Source: Candidatus Eubacterium faecigallinarum (GTDB lineage Bacteria; Bacillota; Clostridia; Oscillospirales; Acutalibacteraceae). Taken from it: a stretch of DNA of 64,000 nt. The stretch covers positions 1-64,000 of the forward strand of contig DXDN01000025.1 of assembly GCA_019115455.1 (NCBI GenBank). The letters are read 5' to 3'. The notes under the pieces were generated by a model. It searched no databases. It was not told where the DNA came from and saw only the letters and a program-made list of their open reading frames with translations. The translations under genes and the position numbers were made by a program. Below are positions 8,613-17,592 of the stretch, in pieces; the first letter of the stretch is position 1; every line of letters begins with the position of its first letter.

Positions 8613-9962
8613 ATGGACGCTTCAAAGGCTGTAAGGCCGTTCGGCTTCAGGGACAAATTAGGTTACGGGTTCGGTGATTTCGGCTGTAATATGAGCTTTG
8701 CTTTTATTAACAGTTACCTTATGGTGTTTTACGTCACCTGTATGAAAATTGATCCCGGCCATTTTGCTATTATTATACTTTTGGCAAAGATATTCGACGC
8801 AATTAACGACCCGATTATCGGCGGACTTTGCGACGCTTCAAAACCGGGTAAGAACGGTAAATTTAAGCCATGGATAAAATGGGCGAGTATTCCGCTTCTG
8901 ATTTCCAGTGTGCTTATGTTTATTTATGTTCCCGACGCTCCGTATGCTGTGAAAATCGCAATGTGTCTGGGACTTTACTGCGTTTGGAGCGTAGCATATA
9001 CCAGCGTAAATGTGCCATATGGCTCAATGCAGTCGGTAATTACTACCCGTTCAGACGAAAGGACAGCCCTTTCCACCAGCAGAAGCATAGGCGCCCTGCT
9101 GGCTCAGATTCCCATAATGATTGTTTTGCCGATGCTGGTTTATGATGAGAACGATAATCCGAGAGGCGAGCTCTTTATCATATTCGTTGCTGTTATGGGT
9201 GTAATCGGGCTGATATCATTTTATCTTTTAAGAAAGCTTACTGTGGAGAGAGTTGCACCTCAGACTGTGGAAAAACAGAAGTTTAACTATGTAGCCACTT
9301 TAATTTCTTTCTTTAAAAACCGTCATATGCTGGGCGTAACTATTTCTACGGTATCATATCTTGCCCTTATGATGACCGTTACAAATTCTCTTCAGTATGT
9401 ATTTATGTGCTATTTTGAAAATACAAATCTGATTTCACTTGCAACCATACTTGCCGGTCTGCCTGTAGCGCTGGGAATTGTGCTTGTTAAACCTGCGTCA
9501 AAGAAGTTTACCAAAAAACAGCTTTGCACGTACCCATTTGCTATTTCGGCGGTAGCTTCAGGACTTGCTACTTTTATCAGATTTGAAAATCCGTATGTGT
9601 GGATAGCTCTTATTTCAATAGCAATGTTCGGAGCCAGCTTTTATATGGTATTAATGTGGGCGCTGGTGGCGGACTGCATTGATTTTCAGGAGAAAGTGAC
9701 TGGCAGAAGAGAGGAAGGCTCAATCTATGCCACATATTCGCTCTTCAGGAAAATAGCTCAGGGCGTAGGAGCTTCACTTGTTTCGCTTGCTATTAAAATG
9801 ACAGGGTATGACCAGACACTTAATGCTTTGGAGCAGGCCGCAGGTGTGGACGAGAAGATATATTTCGTAACAGGACTTTTACCGTTTATCGGTTCGCTGA
9901 TTTGCCTTGTGAGCATGCATTTTCTTTATAAACTGGACGACAAAAATCAGGAGGAAGCATAA
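8613..9962 (+). CDS. GPH-family glycoside/hexuronide:cation symporter
   Basis: A 449-residue 12-helix major facilitator of the MelB/UidB/XynP type, without the long tail of the paralogue at 1128-3542. GYGFGDFGCNM near the start and the DPIIGGLCD/GKFKPWI stretch after helix 2 are GPH hallmarks. A charged DFQEKVTGRREEGSIYA loop late in the protein also fits. ATG 8613 follows GGAGGGG; the upstream ATG lies within the promoter -10. The stop overlaps the start of the GH2 gene (TAATG), so importer and hydrolase are translationally coupled. It probably imports the beta-glycoside that the GH2 enzyme cleaves. Confidence 0.88.
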   Translation: MDASKAVRPFGFRDKLGYGFGDFGCNMSFAFINSYLMVFYVTCMKIDPGHFAIIILLAKIFDAINDPIIGGLCDASKPGKNGKFKPWIKWASIPLLISSVLMFIYVPDAPYAVKIAMCLGLYCVWSVAYTSVNVPYGSMQSVITTRSDERTALSTSRSIGALLAQIPIMIVLPMLVYDENDNPRGELFIIFVAVMGVIGLISFYLLRKLTVERVAPQTVEKQKFNYVATLISFFKNRHMLGVTISTVSYLALMMTVTNSLQYVFMCYFENTNLISLATILAGLPVALGIVLVKPASKKFTKKQLCTYPFAISAVASGLATFIRFENPYVWIALISIAMFGASFYMVLMWALVADCIDFQEKVTGRREEGSIYATYSLFRKIAQGVGASLVSLAIKMTGYDQTLNALEQAAGVDEKIYFVTGLLPFIGSLICLVSMHFLYKLDDKNQEEA

Positions 9963-12211
9963 TGAGAAAAATAACTAATATTAACAGTGGTTGGCTTTTT
10001 TCAAAGGACGCCGAAAAGGTGCCAAATGTTCTGCCGGATAACTGGCAGGAGGTTGACCTGCCACATACCTGGAACGGTGATGACGGTCAGGACGGCGGCA
10101 ACGATTATTACAGAGGAACTTGCTATTACGCTAAGGAGCTTGACGGCAGCCTTTTTGATGAGGGCAAAGTCAATTATCTTGAGTTTAGGGGAGTAAATTC
10201 CATCGCCGAGATATTCTTCAACGGAGAGAAGCTGATTACACACCACGGCGGATATTCTACATTCAGAGTGAAGATTCCACAGGTAAAGAGCAGTAATCTC
10301 CTTGTGGTAGCGGCGGACAACAGCCCCAATGATTTCGTCTATCCTCAGGTGGCTGATTTTACGTTTTACGGCGGAATATACAGAGACGTTAATTTGATTA
10401 CCGTTGAGGAAAATCACTTTGACCTTGATTATTACGGCGCGCCCGGTATCGCAGTAACTCCCACGGTAAACGGCAGTGACGCCGATGTTAAGATTCAGGC
10501 GTATGTTTCCGTTAAGGAGAAGTGTGATATTTCCTTTGAAATTTATGACGACGGCGAGCTTATCTTAAGCCGAAAATCCGATACCGATAATCCGGAAACA
10601 CAGATGACAATTAAAGATGTGCATTTGTGGGATTCGGTAAACGACCCGCATCTTTATACAGCCAAAGCTGTTATGATAAAAGACGGAAGCGAGATTGACT
10701 GCGTATTTGCAGATTTCGGCTGCCGGACTTACAGCATAGACCCGGAAAAAGGATTTATATTAAACGGCAGACCCTTTGCGCTCAGGGGTGTAGCAAGGCA
10801 TCAGGACCGCCCGAAGATAGGTAACGCTTTAAAATACGAGCACCACAAGGAGGATATTGAGCTTATATGTGAAATGGGAGCCAACACAGTGCGCCTTGCT
10901 CACTATCAGCACGACCAGGCTTTTTATGACCTCTGCGACCAAAGGGGACTTGTGGTGTGGGCGGAGATACCGTATATCTCCAAGCATATGCCAAAGGGGC
11001 TTGACAATACCGTGTCCCAGATGACGGAGCTTATATGCCAAAACTACAATCACCCGTCCATTGTGGTGTGGGGACTGTCAAATGAGATAACAATGAACGG
11101 CGCGGCTGACAGCAGTTTGCTGGAAAATCACCGTAAGCTAAACGAACTTGCCCATAAGCTCGATAAAACACGACTGACCACCATTGCCGTTTTGTCAATG
11201 TGTTCTCCGTCGGAGGAGTATGTGACTATTCCAGACGTGATTTCGTATAATCATTACTTCGGCTGGTACGGCGGCAACGTGGCGATGAACGGCACATGGT
11301 TTGACGATTTCCATAAAAAATATCCGGGCAGGTGCGTGGGACTCAGCGAGTACGGCTGCGAGGCGCTTAACTGGCACACCTCCGACCCTCAGCAGGGGGA
11401 CTATACCGAGGAATATCAGACATATTATCACGAGGAGCTTATAAAGCAGATTGCTAAAAGGCCTTATCTGTGGGCGACTCATGTGTGGAATATGTTTGAC
11501 TTTGCCGCAGATGCCAGAAGCGAGGGCGGCGAAAACGGTATGAATCACAAGGGACTTGTTACCTTTGACCGCAAATACAAAAAAGACTCATTTTATGCCT
11601 ATAAGGCGTGGCTGAGTCAGGAGCCGTTTGTGCATATCTGCTCAAAGAGATATGTTGACAGAGTGGAAGATGTAACCGAGGTTACGGTTTATACCAATCA
11701 GCCGCAGGTGGAGCTTTTTGCTAACGGAAAGAGTCTTGGCGTAATGAAGAGAGGGGAATATCCGTTTTATCACTACAAGGTAAAAAACGAGGGCGAAACA
11801 AAGCTTCTTGCAAAAGCAGGGGACTGTGTTGACGAAAGCGTTATCCGCAAGGTCGATACCTTCAATACTGATTATGTAATGAAGGAACAGGGAGCGGTTA
11901 TCAATTGGTTTGAGATAGAAACTCCCCCGGGTTATTTCTCTGTAAATGACACAATAGGCGATGTTCTTTCAACATTTAAGGGCAAGATATTTGCGCTGAA
12001 AATGGTTAAAATTATCAAAAAAACGCTCGGCGGCTCTGGTGAGGGCGGCTCAATGAGTGCTGCCGGATTCAAAATCAACAAAACGATGCTGGATATGGCA
12101 AAGGGCTTTACTATTAAGCGTGTGTTTATGATGCTGGGCGGCAAATTTACAAAGGAGCAGATTTTGGAAATAAACTCCATGCTCAATAAAATTAAAAAGA
12201 AGAGTAAGTAA
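9962..12211 (+). CDS. Glycoside hydrolase family 2 (beta-galactosidase/beta-glucuronidase type)
   Basis: A 749-residue cytoplasmic GH2 enzyme without a signal peptide. It has the sugar-binding jelly-roll (about 1-180), an immunoglobulin-like domain (to about 270) and a TIM barrel with acid/base E375 in GLSNEI and nucleophile E463 in LSEYG. After about residue 640 comes an unusual Gly/Met/Lys-rich helical tail of about 100 residues ending in NKIKKKSK. Known GH2 activities include beta-galactosidase, beta-glucuronidase and beta-mannosidase; the motifs seen do not settle which. Coupling to the GPH symporter suggests uptake of an intact glycoside followed by intracellular cleavage. Confidence 0.88.
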   Translation: MRKITNINSGWLFSKDAEKVPNVLPDNWQEVDLPHTWNGDDGQDGGNDYYRGTCYYAKELDGSLFDEGKVNYLEFRGVNSIAEIFFNGEKLITHHGGYSTFRVKIPQVKSSNLLVVAADNSPNDFVYPQVADFTFYGGIYRDVNLITVEENHFDLDYYGAPGIAVTPTVNGSDADVKIQAYVSVKEKCDISFEIYDDGELILSRKSDTDNPETQMTIKDVHLWDSVNDPHLYTAKAVMIKDGSEIDCVFADFGCRTYSIDPEKGFILNGRPFALRGVARHQDRPKIGNALKYEHHKEDIELICEMGANTVRLAHYQHDQAFYDLCDQRGLVVWAEIPYISKHMPKGLDNTVSQMTELICQNYNHPSIVVWGLSNEITMNGAADSSLLENHRKLNELAHKLDKTRLTTIAVLSMCSPSEEYVTIPDVISYNHYFGWYGGNVAMNGTWFDDFHKKYPGRCVGLSEYGCEALNWHTSDPQQGDYTEEYQTYYHEELIKQIAKRPYLWATHVWNMFDFAADARSEGGENGMNHKGLVTFDRKYKKDSFYAYKAWLSQEPFVHICSKRYVDRVEDVTEVTVYTNQPQVELFANGKSLGVMKRGEYPFYHYKVKNEGETKLLAKAGDCVDESVIRKVDTFNTDYVMKEQGAVINWFEIETPPGYFSVNDTIGDVLSTFKGKIFALKMVKIIKKTLGGSGEGGSMSAAGFKINKTMLDMAKGFTIKRVFMMLGGKFTKEQILEINSMLNKIKKKSK

Positions 12212-12227
12212 ATAGTTTATTTACAGT

Positions 12228-12257
12228 ACGGACCGGATTAATCTCCGGTCCGTTTTT
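12228..12257 (+). terminator. Intrinsic terminator after the GH2 gene
   Basis: A 10-bp perfect stem (ACGGACCGGA, 12228-12237, with 12244-12253) is followed by TTTT. Confidence 0.88.
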
Positions 12258-12347
12258 CGGTGTTTTTGAGCAGAAATGGCTATTAAAATTCTCTAATAAA
12301 ATTAATAAAAACTTATTTTACACCATTTTAATTATTTACTTTTTTGT

Positions 12348-12353
12348 TATAAT
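12348..12353 (+). promoter_or_regulatory. Probable -10 box of the D-glutamate/5-oxoproline operon
   Basis: TATAAT lies 53 bp before dat in an A/T-rich gap after the GH2 terminator. No good -35 is present at the usual distance, so an activator may be needed. The whole run of genes to 18743 has no other clear promoter. Confidence 0.45.
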
Positions 12354-12405
12354 GTAATAAAATATAAAAGTATTTTAAATTATTTGACTACAGGAGGATC
12401 AGGTA

Positions 12406-13251
12406 ATGAAAAATTTAGGCTATTATAACGGCAAGTATGCCACAATTGAGGAAATGCAGATTCCTATGCTGGACAGAGTTTGCTGGTTCGGCGACGGAAT
12501 ATACGACGCTACATATTCTCATAATCACAAGATTTTTGATATGGACGCTCACCTCGACAGATTTTATAACAGTGCAAAGCTACTGGATATTAAAATGCCT
12601 ATGGAACGCCAGGAACTGGAGGAACTTCTCAAAGAGCTTGTGCTCAAGGTGGATGACGGCGATCAGTTCGTATATATGCAGGTTACCAGGGGCTCAGGAC
12701 TCAGAAATCATATCTACAGCGAGGATATGAAGGGCAATTTGTGGATAACTCTTACTCCGGCACCTGTGGCTGATACTTACAAGCCTATTGACGTTATTAC
12801 TTATGAAGATAAAAGATTCTATTACTGCAATGCCAAAACCCTGAATCTTATTCCGTCGTGCCTCGCCGCCACTGCCGCCGACAGGGCAGGCTGCCAGGAA
12901 GCAATCTTCCACAGGGGCGATATTGTTACCGAGTGCGCTCATTCCAACGTGTCAATATTTAAGGACGGCTGCGTGATTACTCACCAGCTTGATGACAAGG
13001 TACTGCCGGGCACTGCAAGACTTCGTCTGCTTGCTTTTGCCAAAAAGCTCGGTTATGAAACTCAGGAGAGGGATTATACTCTTGACGAGCTTATGAACGC
13101 CGATGAAATCGTGGTTCACTCAACAGGTTCATTCTGTATCCCTGTAAAAACGGTTGACTCAAAGCCAGTGGGCGGAAAGGCGCCTGAGATGCTCAAGAGA
13201 ATCCAGGATGCGCTTGTTGCTGATTTTGAGGAGCAGTGCAAGGCTGACTGA
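12406..13251 (+). CDS. dat: D-amino-acid transaminase (class IV aminotransferase)
   Basis: A 281-residue fold-type IV PLP enzyme. D-amino-acid transaminases interconvert D-alanine plus 2-oxoglutarate with pyruvate plus D-glutamate. K144 in NAKTLNLIPS is the expected Schiff-base lysine, and the following VTECAHSNVSIF block matches the VTEGSSSN region of the family. FGDGIYD near the N-terminus is also typical. AGGAGG precedes the start. It is the first gene of the operon and would supply or remove D-glutamate for the downstream cyclase-like and oxoprolinase genes. A branched-chain aminotransferase is the main alternative; the operon partners favour the D-amino-acid role. Confidence 0.85.
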   Translation: MKNLGYYNGKYATIEEMQIPMLDRVCWFGDGIYDATYSHNHKIFDMDAHLDRFYNSAKLLDIKMPMERQELEELLKELVLKVDDGDQFVYMQVTRGSGLRNHIYSEDMKGNLWITLTPAPVADTYKPIDVITYEDKRFYYCNAKTLNLIPSCLAATAADRAGCQEAIFHRGDIVTECAHSNVSIFKDGCVITHQLDDKVLPGTARLRLLAFAKKLGYETQERDYTLDELMNADEIVVHSTGSFCIPVKTVDSKPVGGKAPEMLKRIQDALVADFEEQCKAD

Positions 13252-13280
13252 GAGTAAACACACATTTTGCGAGGATGAAT

Positions 13281-14342
13281 ATGACAAGAGAAGAATTGAC
13301 CGAATATAACGTTGGCTGTAATCTTGATACTCTTATGAACCTTGACCCCAGGGGATACGGCGTGTGCCGAATTCTGTATGAGGGCGCCAGGGAATTTACG
13401 GGCGAGCCCCTTTCAACCCACGCAGCCAAGGGATTGATAAATAATGTTAAAAAGGGCGAGAAAGTTTTTATCCTGACCGGATTTGTTCTTCTTCCGTGGG
13501 AAGAGGCTGAAACGGACGGAATAATATCCTCAAACGTGCTTGCTACTTTTCTTATGAAAGCATTCGGCGCAAAGCCGGTTCTTATAGTACCGTCCCAGTG
13601 CGTAAAGGCGGTTAAGGCAATTTCAAACGTGCTGTCATTTAAGATTACGGATGATTTGGACAATATCGGCGAAAATACGGTGTGCGTTGTTGAATTTACA
13701 AAAGAGCTTGAAAAGGCTGAGGAGCAGGCACGGGAAATACTCTCCCACGGAACACCCTGCGCTGTTATAAGCAATGAGGCACCCGGCAGGAATAAGAACG
13801 GCTACTACCATAATGCCGTTGGCGTAAACACTACCAAAGTTGAGGCAAAGTATGACGTGCTGTTCAAGATGCTTCAGAACAAGGGCGTTTATAACCTTTC
13901 AATCGGCGACCTTGGTAATGAAATAGGTATGGCAGCAATCGAGGATCATATTAGAAAATATGTTCCGTACGCTGAGATATGCGGCTGCAAGGCAGGAACA
14001 GGATTCGGTATTCTTGCTGACAGTGCAGCCGACAATATAATTACCGCCACGGTGTCCGACTGGGGATGTAATGCGCTGATGGCTGCCTGTGCTTTTCTGC
14101 TGGGCAAGCCTGAGCTTTTCCACGATGCTGAGACTCAGACATCCGCTATGGACGCAGCCGCAGCAAGCGGAATGCTTGATATGTACGGCGAACCGAGACC
14201 GTATATTGACGGAATCGGAAAGAATATAAATGTTCCTCTTATTGAAATGATGAGGGCGCTTATTGATTATCCTCACACCGTTGAGGAGAAGACCACCGCC
14301 TGGTTTGAAAATACAATTAAAAAAGGATTCTTTACCCGATGA
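13281..14342 (+). CDS. DUF4392 protein, homologous to the C-terminal half of DGLUCY D-glutamate cyclase
   Basis: A 353-residue cytosolic protein of the DUF4392 family. In vertebrates this domain is fused behind DUF1445 in DGLUCY, which converts D-glutamate to 5-oxo-D-proline. Supporting segments are the early LTGF...PWEEAETDGI block, KNGYYHNAVGVN, SIGDLGNEIGMA and CGCKAGTGFGI. The DUF1445 half is a separate gene at 16023. ATG 13281 has GAGG at 13271-13274 with 6-nt spacing; ATG 13275 is too close. The stop overlaps pxpB by 4 bp (ATGA). Inferred role: part of a two-protein D-glutamate cyclase. Assignment rests on recalled motif similarity and context. Confidence 0.78.
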   Translation: MTREELTEYNVGCNLDTLMNLDPRGYGVCRILYEGAREFTGEPLSTHAAKGLINNVKKGEKVFILTGFVLLPWEEAETDGIISSNVLATFLMKAFGAKPVLIVPSQCVKAVKAISNVLSFKITDDLDNIGENTVCVVEFTKELEKAEEQAREILSHGTPCAVISNEAPGRNKNGYYHNAVGVNTTKVEAKYDVLFKMLQNKGVYNLSIGDLGNEIGMAAIEDHIRKYVPYAEICGCKAGTGFGILADSAADNIITATVSDWGCNALMAACAFLLGKPELFHDAETQTSAMDAAAASGMLDMYGEPRPYIDGIGKNINVPLIEMMRALIDYPHTVEEKTTAWFENTIKKGFFTR

Positions 14343-15064
14343 ATTATTCATTTCTGCCAAACGGCGACACAGGCTTGACTGTCAGCTTTAAAAATGAAAT
14401 CAGCCGGGAAGTAAATTCACACGTGACTTCTTTTGTGAGTGAAGTGGAAAAGGCGAAAATCAGGGGCGTAATCGAGCTTGTTCCTGCGTTTTCGTCGGTA
14501 ACGATAATTTATGACCCGTGCAGTATATCCTATATGATTTTAAAGCTGAAGCTCAAACGTATTCTGAAAAATCTGTCCCAGGGCAATACCTTTGTTCCTG
14601 TGCTTTATAAAATCCCCGTTTGCTATGACGGCGAATTTGCGCCCGATATGGCTAACGTGTCAAAGCACACAGGGCTTACCAAGGAAGAGATTGTCAGCAT
14701 CCATACCTCGTGTGATTATCTGATTTATATGCTGGGATTTCTGCCCGGCTTTGCCTATCTCGGCGGTATGGATGAGCGACTTGTTACTCCGAGACTTGAG
14801 TCCCCACGCCTTGAAATAAAAAAAGGCTCCGTGGGAATCGGCGGCGAGCAGACAGGTATCTATCCCGTGGCATCGCCCGGCGGCTGGCAGATAATCGGCA
14901 AAACGCCTGTTGACGTTTATGACAGGAATAAGGAAAACCCTATCCTTTACAGGGCAGGGGATTATATCAGATTTGTTCCCGTGTCTGCTGACAGGTATTA
15001 TGAAATTGAAGAAATGATAAAAAATAACAGCTACAGCGTTGAGAGCGAGGAGGTAGTGAAATGA
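14339..15064 (+). CDS. pxpB: 5-oxoprolinase subunit PxpB (KipI family)
   Basis: A 241-residue protein of the KipI/allophanate hydrolase subunit 1 family. PxpB with PxpA and PxpC forms the prokaryotic ATP-dependent 5-oxoprolinase that opens pyroglutamate to glutamate. The conserved C-terminal stretch is present: MLGFLPGFAYLGG, GSVGIGGEQTGIYPVASPGG and WQIIGKTP. Start and stop both overlap the neighbouring genes by ATGA, so it is translationally coupled to DUF4392 and pxpC. In Bacillus the homologue was first known as a KinA inhibitor. The company of pxpA, pxpC and cyclase-like genes makes the enzymatic role the better call. Confidence 0.92.
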   Translation: MNYSFLPNGDTGLTVSFKNEISREVNSHVTSFVSEVEKAKIRGVIELVPAFSSVTIIYDPCSISYMILKLKLKRILKNLSQGNTFVPVLYKIPVCYDGEFAPDMANVSKHTGLTKEEIVSIHTSCDYLIYMLGFLPGFAYLGGMDERLVTPRLESPRLEIKKGSVGIGGEQTGIYPVASPGGWQIIGKTPVDVYDRNKENPILYRAGDYIRFVPVSADRYYEIEEMIKNNSYSVESEEVVK

Positions 15065-15999
15065 GTGTTGAAATCATTGCTGCCGGTATGCTTTCAACAG
15101 TGCAGGATTTCGGCCGTTTCGGTGTTATGAAAGACGGCTTCCCTCAGTGCGGCGTTATGGACACCCGTTCAATGAAAATTGCAAACCGCCTTGTGGGAAA
15201 CAGCCTGGACTGCGCTGTTATTGAAATGACAATGGCAGGAATAACTGCCCGCTTTACCGATAATTACCTGATTTGTCTTTCAGGTGCGGATATGTCGTCA
15301 AAAATAAATGATATGCCCATACGCACCAACAAGGCTTATGAAATAAAATCCGGCGATGTGCTCACCTGCTCCTATGCCAAAAGCGGAGTGAGAGCATATT
15401 TGGCGGTGAGCGGCGGAATTGATGTGCCGAAAATAATGTCAAGCCGTTCCACTGACCTTAAATCAGCACTGGGCGGACTCGACGGCAGAAAACTTCAAAA
15501 AGGCGATGTCCTTGAAACAGGGCACGATAATTTTATGATTCCTCCTGAAAGCCTTGACAAATGGCAGGTTAAGGAGAGCGAATACAGCGATGAAATTACG
15601 GTTCGTGCTGTCAGCGGACCTCAGGATTTTATGTTTTCCGACGAGGCGATAAGGAAGTTTTATTCCAGCCAGTGGACAGTTACAAATCAGTCCGACAGAA
15701 TGGGAATAAGACTTGACGGAATGCCGGTTGAAAGCGAAAACGGAGTTGACATAATAAGCGACGGAATCGTTTTCGGCTCGGTGCAGATACCTAAAAACGG
15801 AAAGCCGATAATCCTTATGGCAGACCATCAGACCACAGGCGGCTATGCCAAAATCGCCACGGTGATTTCCACTGATCTGCCGCTGCTGGCACAGGCAAGA
15901 CCCAACAGCAAGCTGAGATTTGTCAGCGTGTCCGTGTCAAAGGCACAGGTGCTTGCAAGAAAAGAGAAAAAATATTTTGACAAATTGTTTTTTGTTTGA
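15061..15999 (+). CDS. pxpC: 5-oxoprolinase subunit PxpC (KipA family)
   Basis: A 312-residue protein of the KipA/allophanate hydrolase subunit 2 family, the partner of PxpB in ATP-dependent 5-oxoprolinase. Characteristic segments are AAGMLSTVQDFGRFG, GVMDTRSMKIANRLVGN, AYLAVSGGIDVP, VTNQSDRMGIRLDG and the TTGGYAKIATV motif near the C-terminus. It overlaps pxpB by 4 bp and is followed 23 bp later by the DUF1445 gene. Length matches the family. Confidence 0.92.
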   Translation: MSVEIIAAGMLSTVQDFGRFGVMKDGFPQCGVMDTRSMKIANRLVGNSLDCAVIEMTMAGITARFTDNYLICLSGADMSSKINDMPIRTNKAYEIKSGDVLTCSYAKSGVRAYLAVSGGIDVPKIMSSRSTDLKSALGGLDGRKLQKGDVLETGHDNFMIPPESLDKWQVKESEYSDEITVRAVSGPQDFMFSDEAIRKFYSSQWTVTNQSDRMGIRLDGMPVESENGVDIISDGIVFGSVQIPKNGKPIILMADHQTTGGYAKIATVISTDLPLLAQARPNSKLRFVSVSVSKAQVLARKEKKYFDKLFFV

Positions 16000-16022
16000 T
16001 TTGTGTTTATAAGGAGAATTTT

Positions 16023-16808
16023 ATGGATTATTCCGAAATGAAGCCGCAGCAGGTCACAGAGCTCATAAGGCAGGGCAAAATAACCCACCAGACATCAGGT
16101 ATGTGCAACGGCTATGCCCAGGCAAATCTCTGCATACTTCCAAAAGAATATGCCTTTGATTTTCTGCTTTTTTGTATGCGCAACCCTAAGCCGTGCCCTG
16201 TGCTTGAGGTCGGCGACGTGGGAAGCAAGCTTATAAAGAAAATGGCTGATAGCGGAAATGTCTGCACCGATTTTCCTAAATACAGGATTTGGAAAAACGG
16301 AGTTTTGGAAAAGGAAGTCACGGATATTACCGAGTATTGGCAGGATGATTTTGTGTATTTTCTTATAGGCTGTTCTTTCTCATTTGAAGCAGAGCTTCTG
16401 GAGGCGGGAGTGCCTGTCAGACATATAGAAGAGGGAAAGAATGTTCCTATGTTCAATACCAATATAGAGCTGGAAAGCGCAGGTGTTTTTCACGGAAACA
16501 TGGTGGTTTCCATGCGCCCGATTCCTTATGACTTGGTGGTAAAAGCTGTGAATGTTACTGCCGCAATGCCGAGAGTACACGGAGCCCCCGTGCATATCGG
16601 CGACCCTCAGCAAATAGGAATTAAGGATACCTCACATCCTGATTACGGCGACAGCGTAACGATAAATGACGGCGAGGTAGAGGTGTTCTGGCCCTGCGGA
16701 GTAACTCCTCAGAATATTGTTATGCAGACGAAACCGCCTATAGCAATAACACATGCGCCGGGGCATATGTTTATCACTCAGATGAAGAATACCGCGTTAA
16801 AGTACTGA
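16023..16808 (+). CDS. DUF1445 (YcsI) protein, homologous to the N-terminal half of DGLUCY D-glutamate cyclase
   Basis: A 261-residue protein of the DUF1445/YcsI family, annotated in databases as a putative hydro-lyase and forming the N-terminal part of vertebrate DGLUCY. Hallmarks are QANLCILPKEYAFDFLLFC, NPKPCPVLEVGD, FLIGCSFSFE, VVSMRPI, VHGAPVHIGDP, FWPCGVTPQN and THAPGHMFIT. ATG 16023 follows AAGGAG; a longer frame from 15996 lacks a site. It lies between pxpC and pxpA, as ycsI neighbours the pxp genes in Bacillus. Inferred role: catalytic or structural partner of the DUF4392 protein in D-glutamate cyclisation. Confidence 0.88.
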   Translation: MDYSEMKPQQVTELIRQGKITHQTSGMCNGYAQANLCILPKEYAFDFLLFCMRNPKPCPVLEVGDVGSKLIKKMADSGNVCTDFPKYRIWKNGVLEKEVTDITEYWQDDFVYFLIGCSFSFEAELLEAGVPVRHIEEGKNVPMFNTNIELESAGVFHGNMVVSMRPIPYDLVVKAVNVTAAMPRVHGAPVHIGDPQQIGIKDTSHPDYGDSVTINDGEVEVFWPCGVTPQNIVMQTKPPIAITHAPGHMFITQMKNTALKY

Positions 16809-16836
16809 GCTTATCGTTCTTAAAAGGTGTGATGAT

Positions 16837-17592
16837 ATGTATAAAATCAATCTTAACTGCGACCTGGGAGAGGGCGCAAAGTATGATGAATTAATAATCC
16901 CAATGATAAATTCCGCCAATATCGCCTGTGGTTTTCATGCCGGTGACAGCGATATGATGATGGAAACGATTGATATCTGCAAGAAAAACGGTGTGGGAAT
17001 AGGCGCTCATCCGGGTTATCCCGACAGGGAGAATTTCGGCAGAACCAATATGAACGTAACTCCCCGTCAGATATACGGTTATACGCTTTATCAGTTGGGA
17101 GCGCTGACCTCTCTGGCAGATGCATCAGGAGCAAAAGCGAGCTACGTTAAACCCCACGGTGCAATGTACAATATGGCGGCTAAGGATTACGAGCTTGCCA
17201 AGGCTATAGCGGATGCTATCAGGGATTTTGACAGCAGTTTGATTTTTCTCGGACTCAGCGGCTCACAAATGATAAAAGCGGCGTCAGATAACGGCATGAG
17301 ATATGCCTGCGAGGTGTTTGCTGACAGAGCATATGAGGCGGACGGAACCCTCAGACCACGCAGTCTTGAAGGTTCTATGATAACCGACGAGGACCAGGCA
17401 ATAGCCAGAGTTATTCGCATGGTCAAAGAGGGAAAGGTTAAGGCATATACCGGAGAGGATATTGATATTGAGGCTCATTCCGTTTGCGTGCACGGCGACG
17501 GAGAGAAAGCGCTGGATTTTGTTCGGGCGCTGAATAAAGCATTTGCAGATAATTCTGTAAAAACAGTTTCTATTTCAGAGGTAATTGATTGA
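16837..17592 (+). CDS. pxpA: 5-oxoprolinase subunit PxpA (LamB/YcsF family)
   Basis: A 251-residue protein of the LamB/YcsF family, the third subunit of prokaryotic 5-oxoprolinase. The family signature is clear at the start (LNCDLGEG), then NIACGFHAGD, GIGAHPGYPDRENFGR, YVKPHGAMYN and VCVHGDGEKA near the C-terminus. These contain the His/Asp residues typical of this deacetylase-like barrel. AAAGGTG precedes ATG 16837. The stop overlaps the alanine racemase start (TGATG). With pxpB and pxpC in the same operon the complex is complete. Confidence 0.93.
   Translation: MYKINLNCDLGEGAKYDELIIPMINSANIACGFHAGDSDMMMETIDICKKNGVGIGAHPGYPDRENFGRTNMNVTPRQIYGYTLYQLGALTSLADASGAKASYVKPHGAMYNMAAKDYELAKAIADAIRDFDSSLIFLGLSGSQMIKAASDNGMRYACEVFADRAYEADGTLRPRSLEGSMITDEDQAIARVIRMVKEGKVKAYTGEDIDIEAHSVCVHGDGEKALDFVRALNKAFADNSVKTVSISEVID

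Noticed and set aside
3605-12296. The 15-mer TAAAATTCTCTAATA occurs both near 3612 and near 12285, before two metabolic loci.
   Set aside because: In an A/T-rich 64-kb sequence a few 15-mer repeats are expected by chance, and there is no dyad or shared promoter position.
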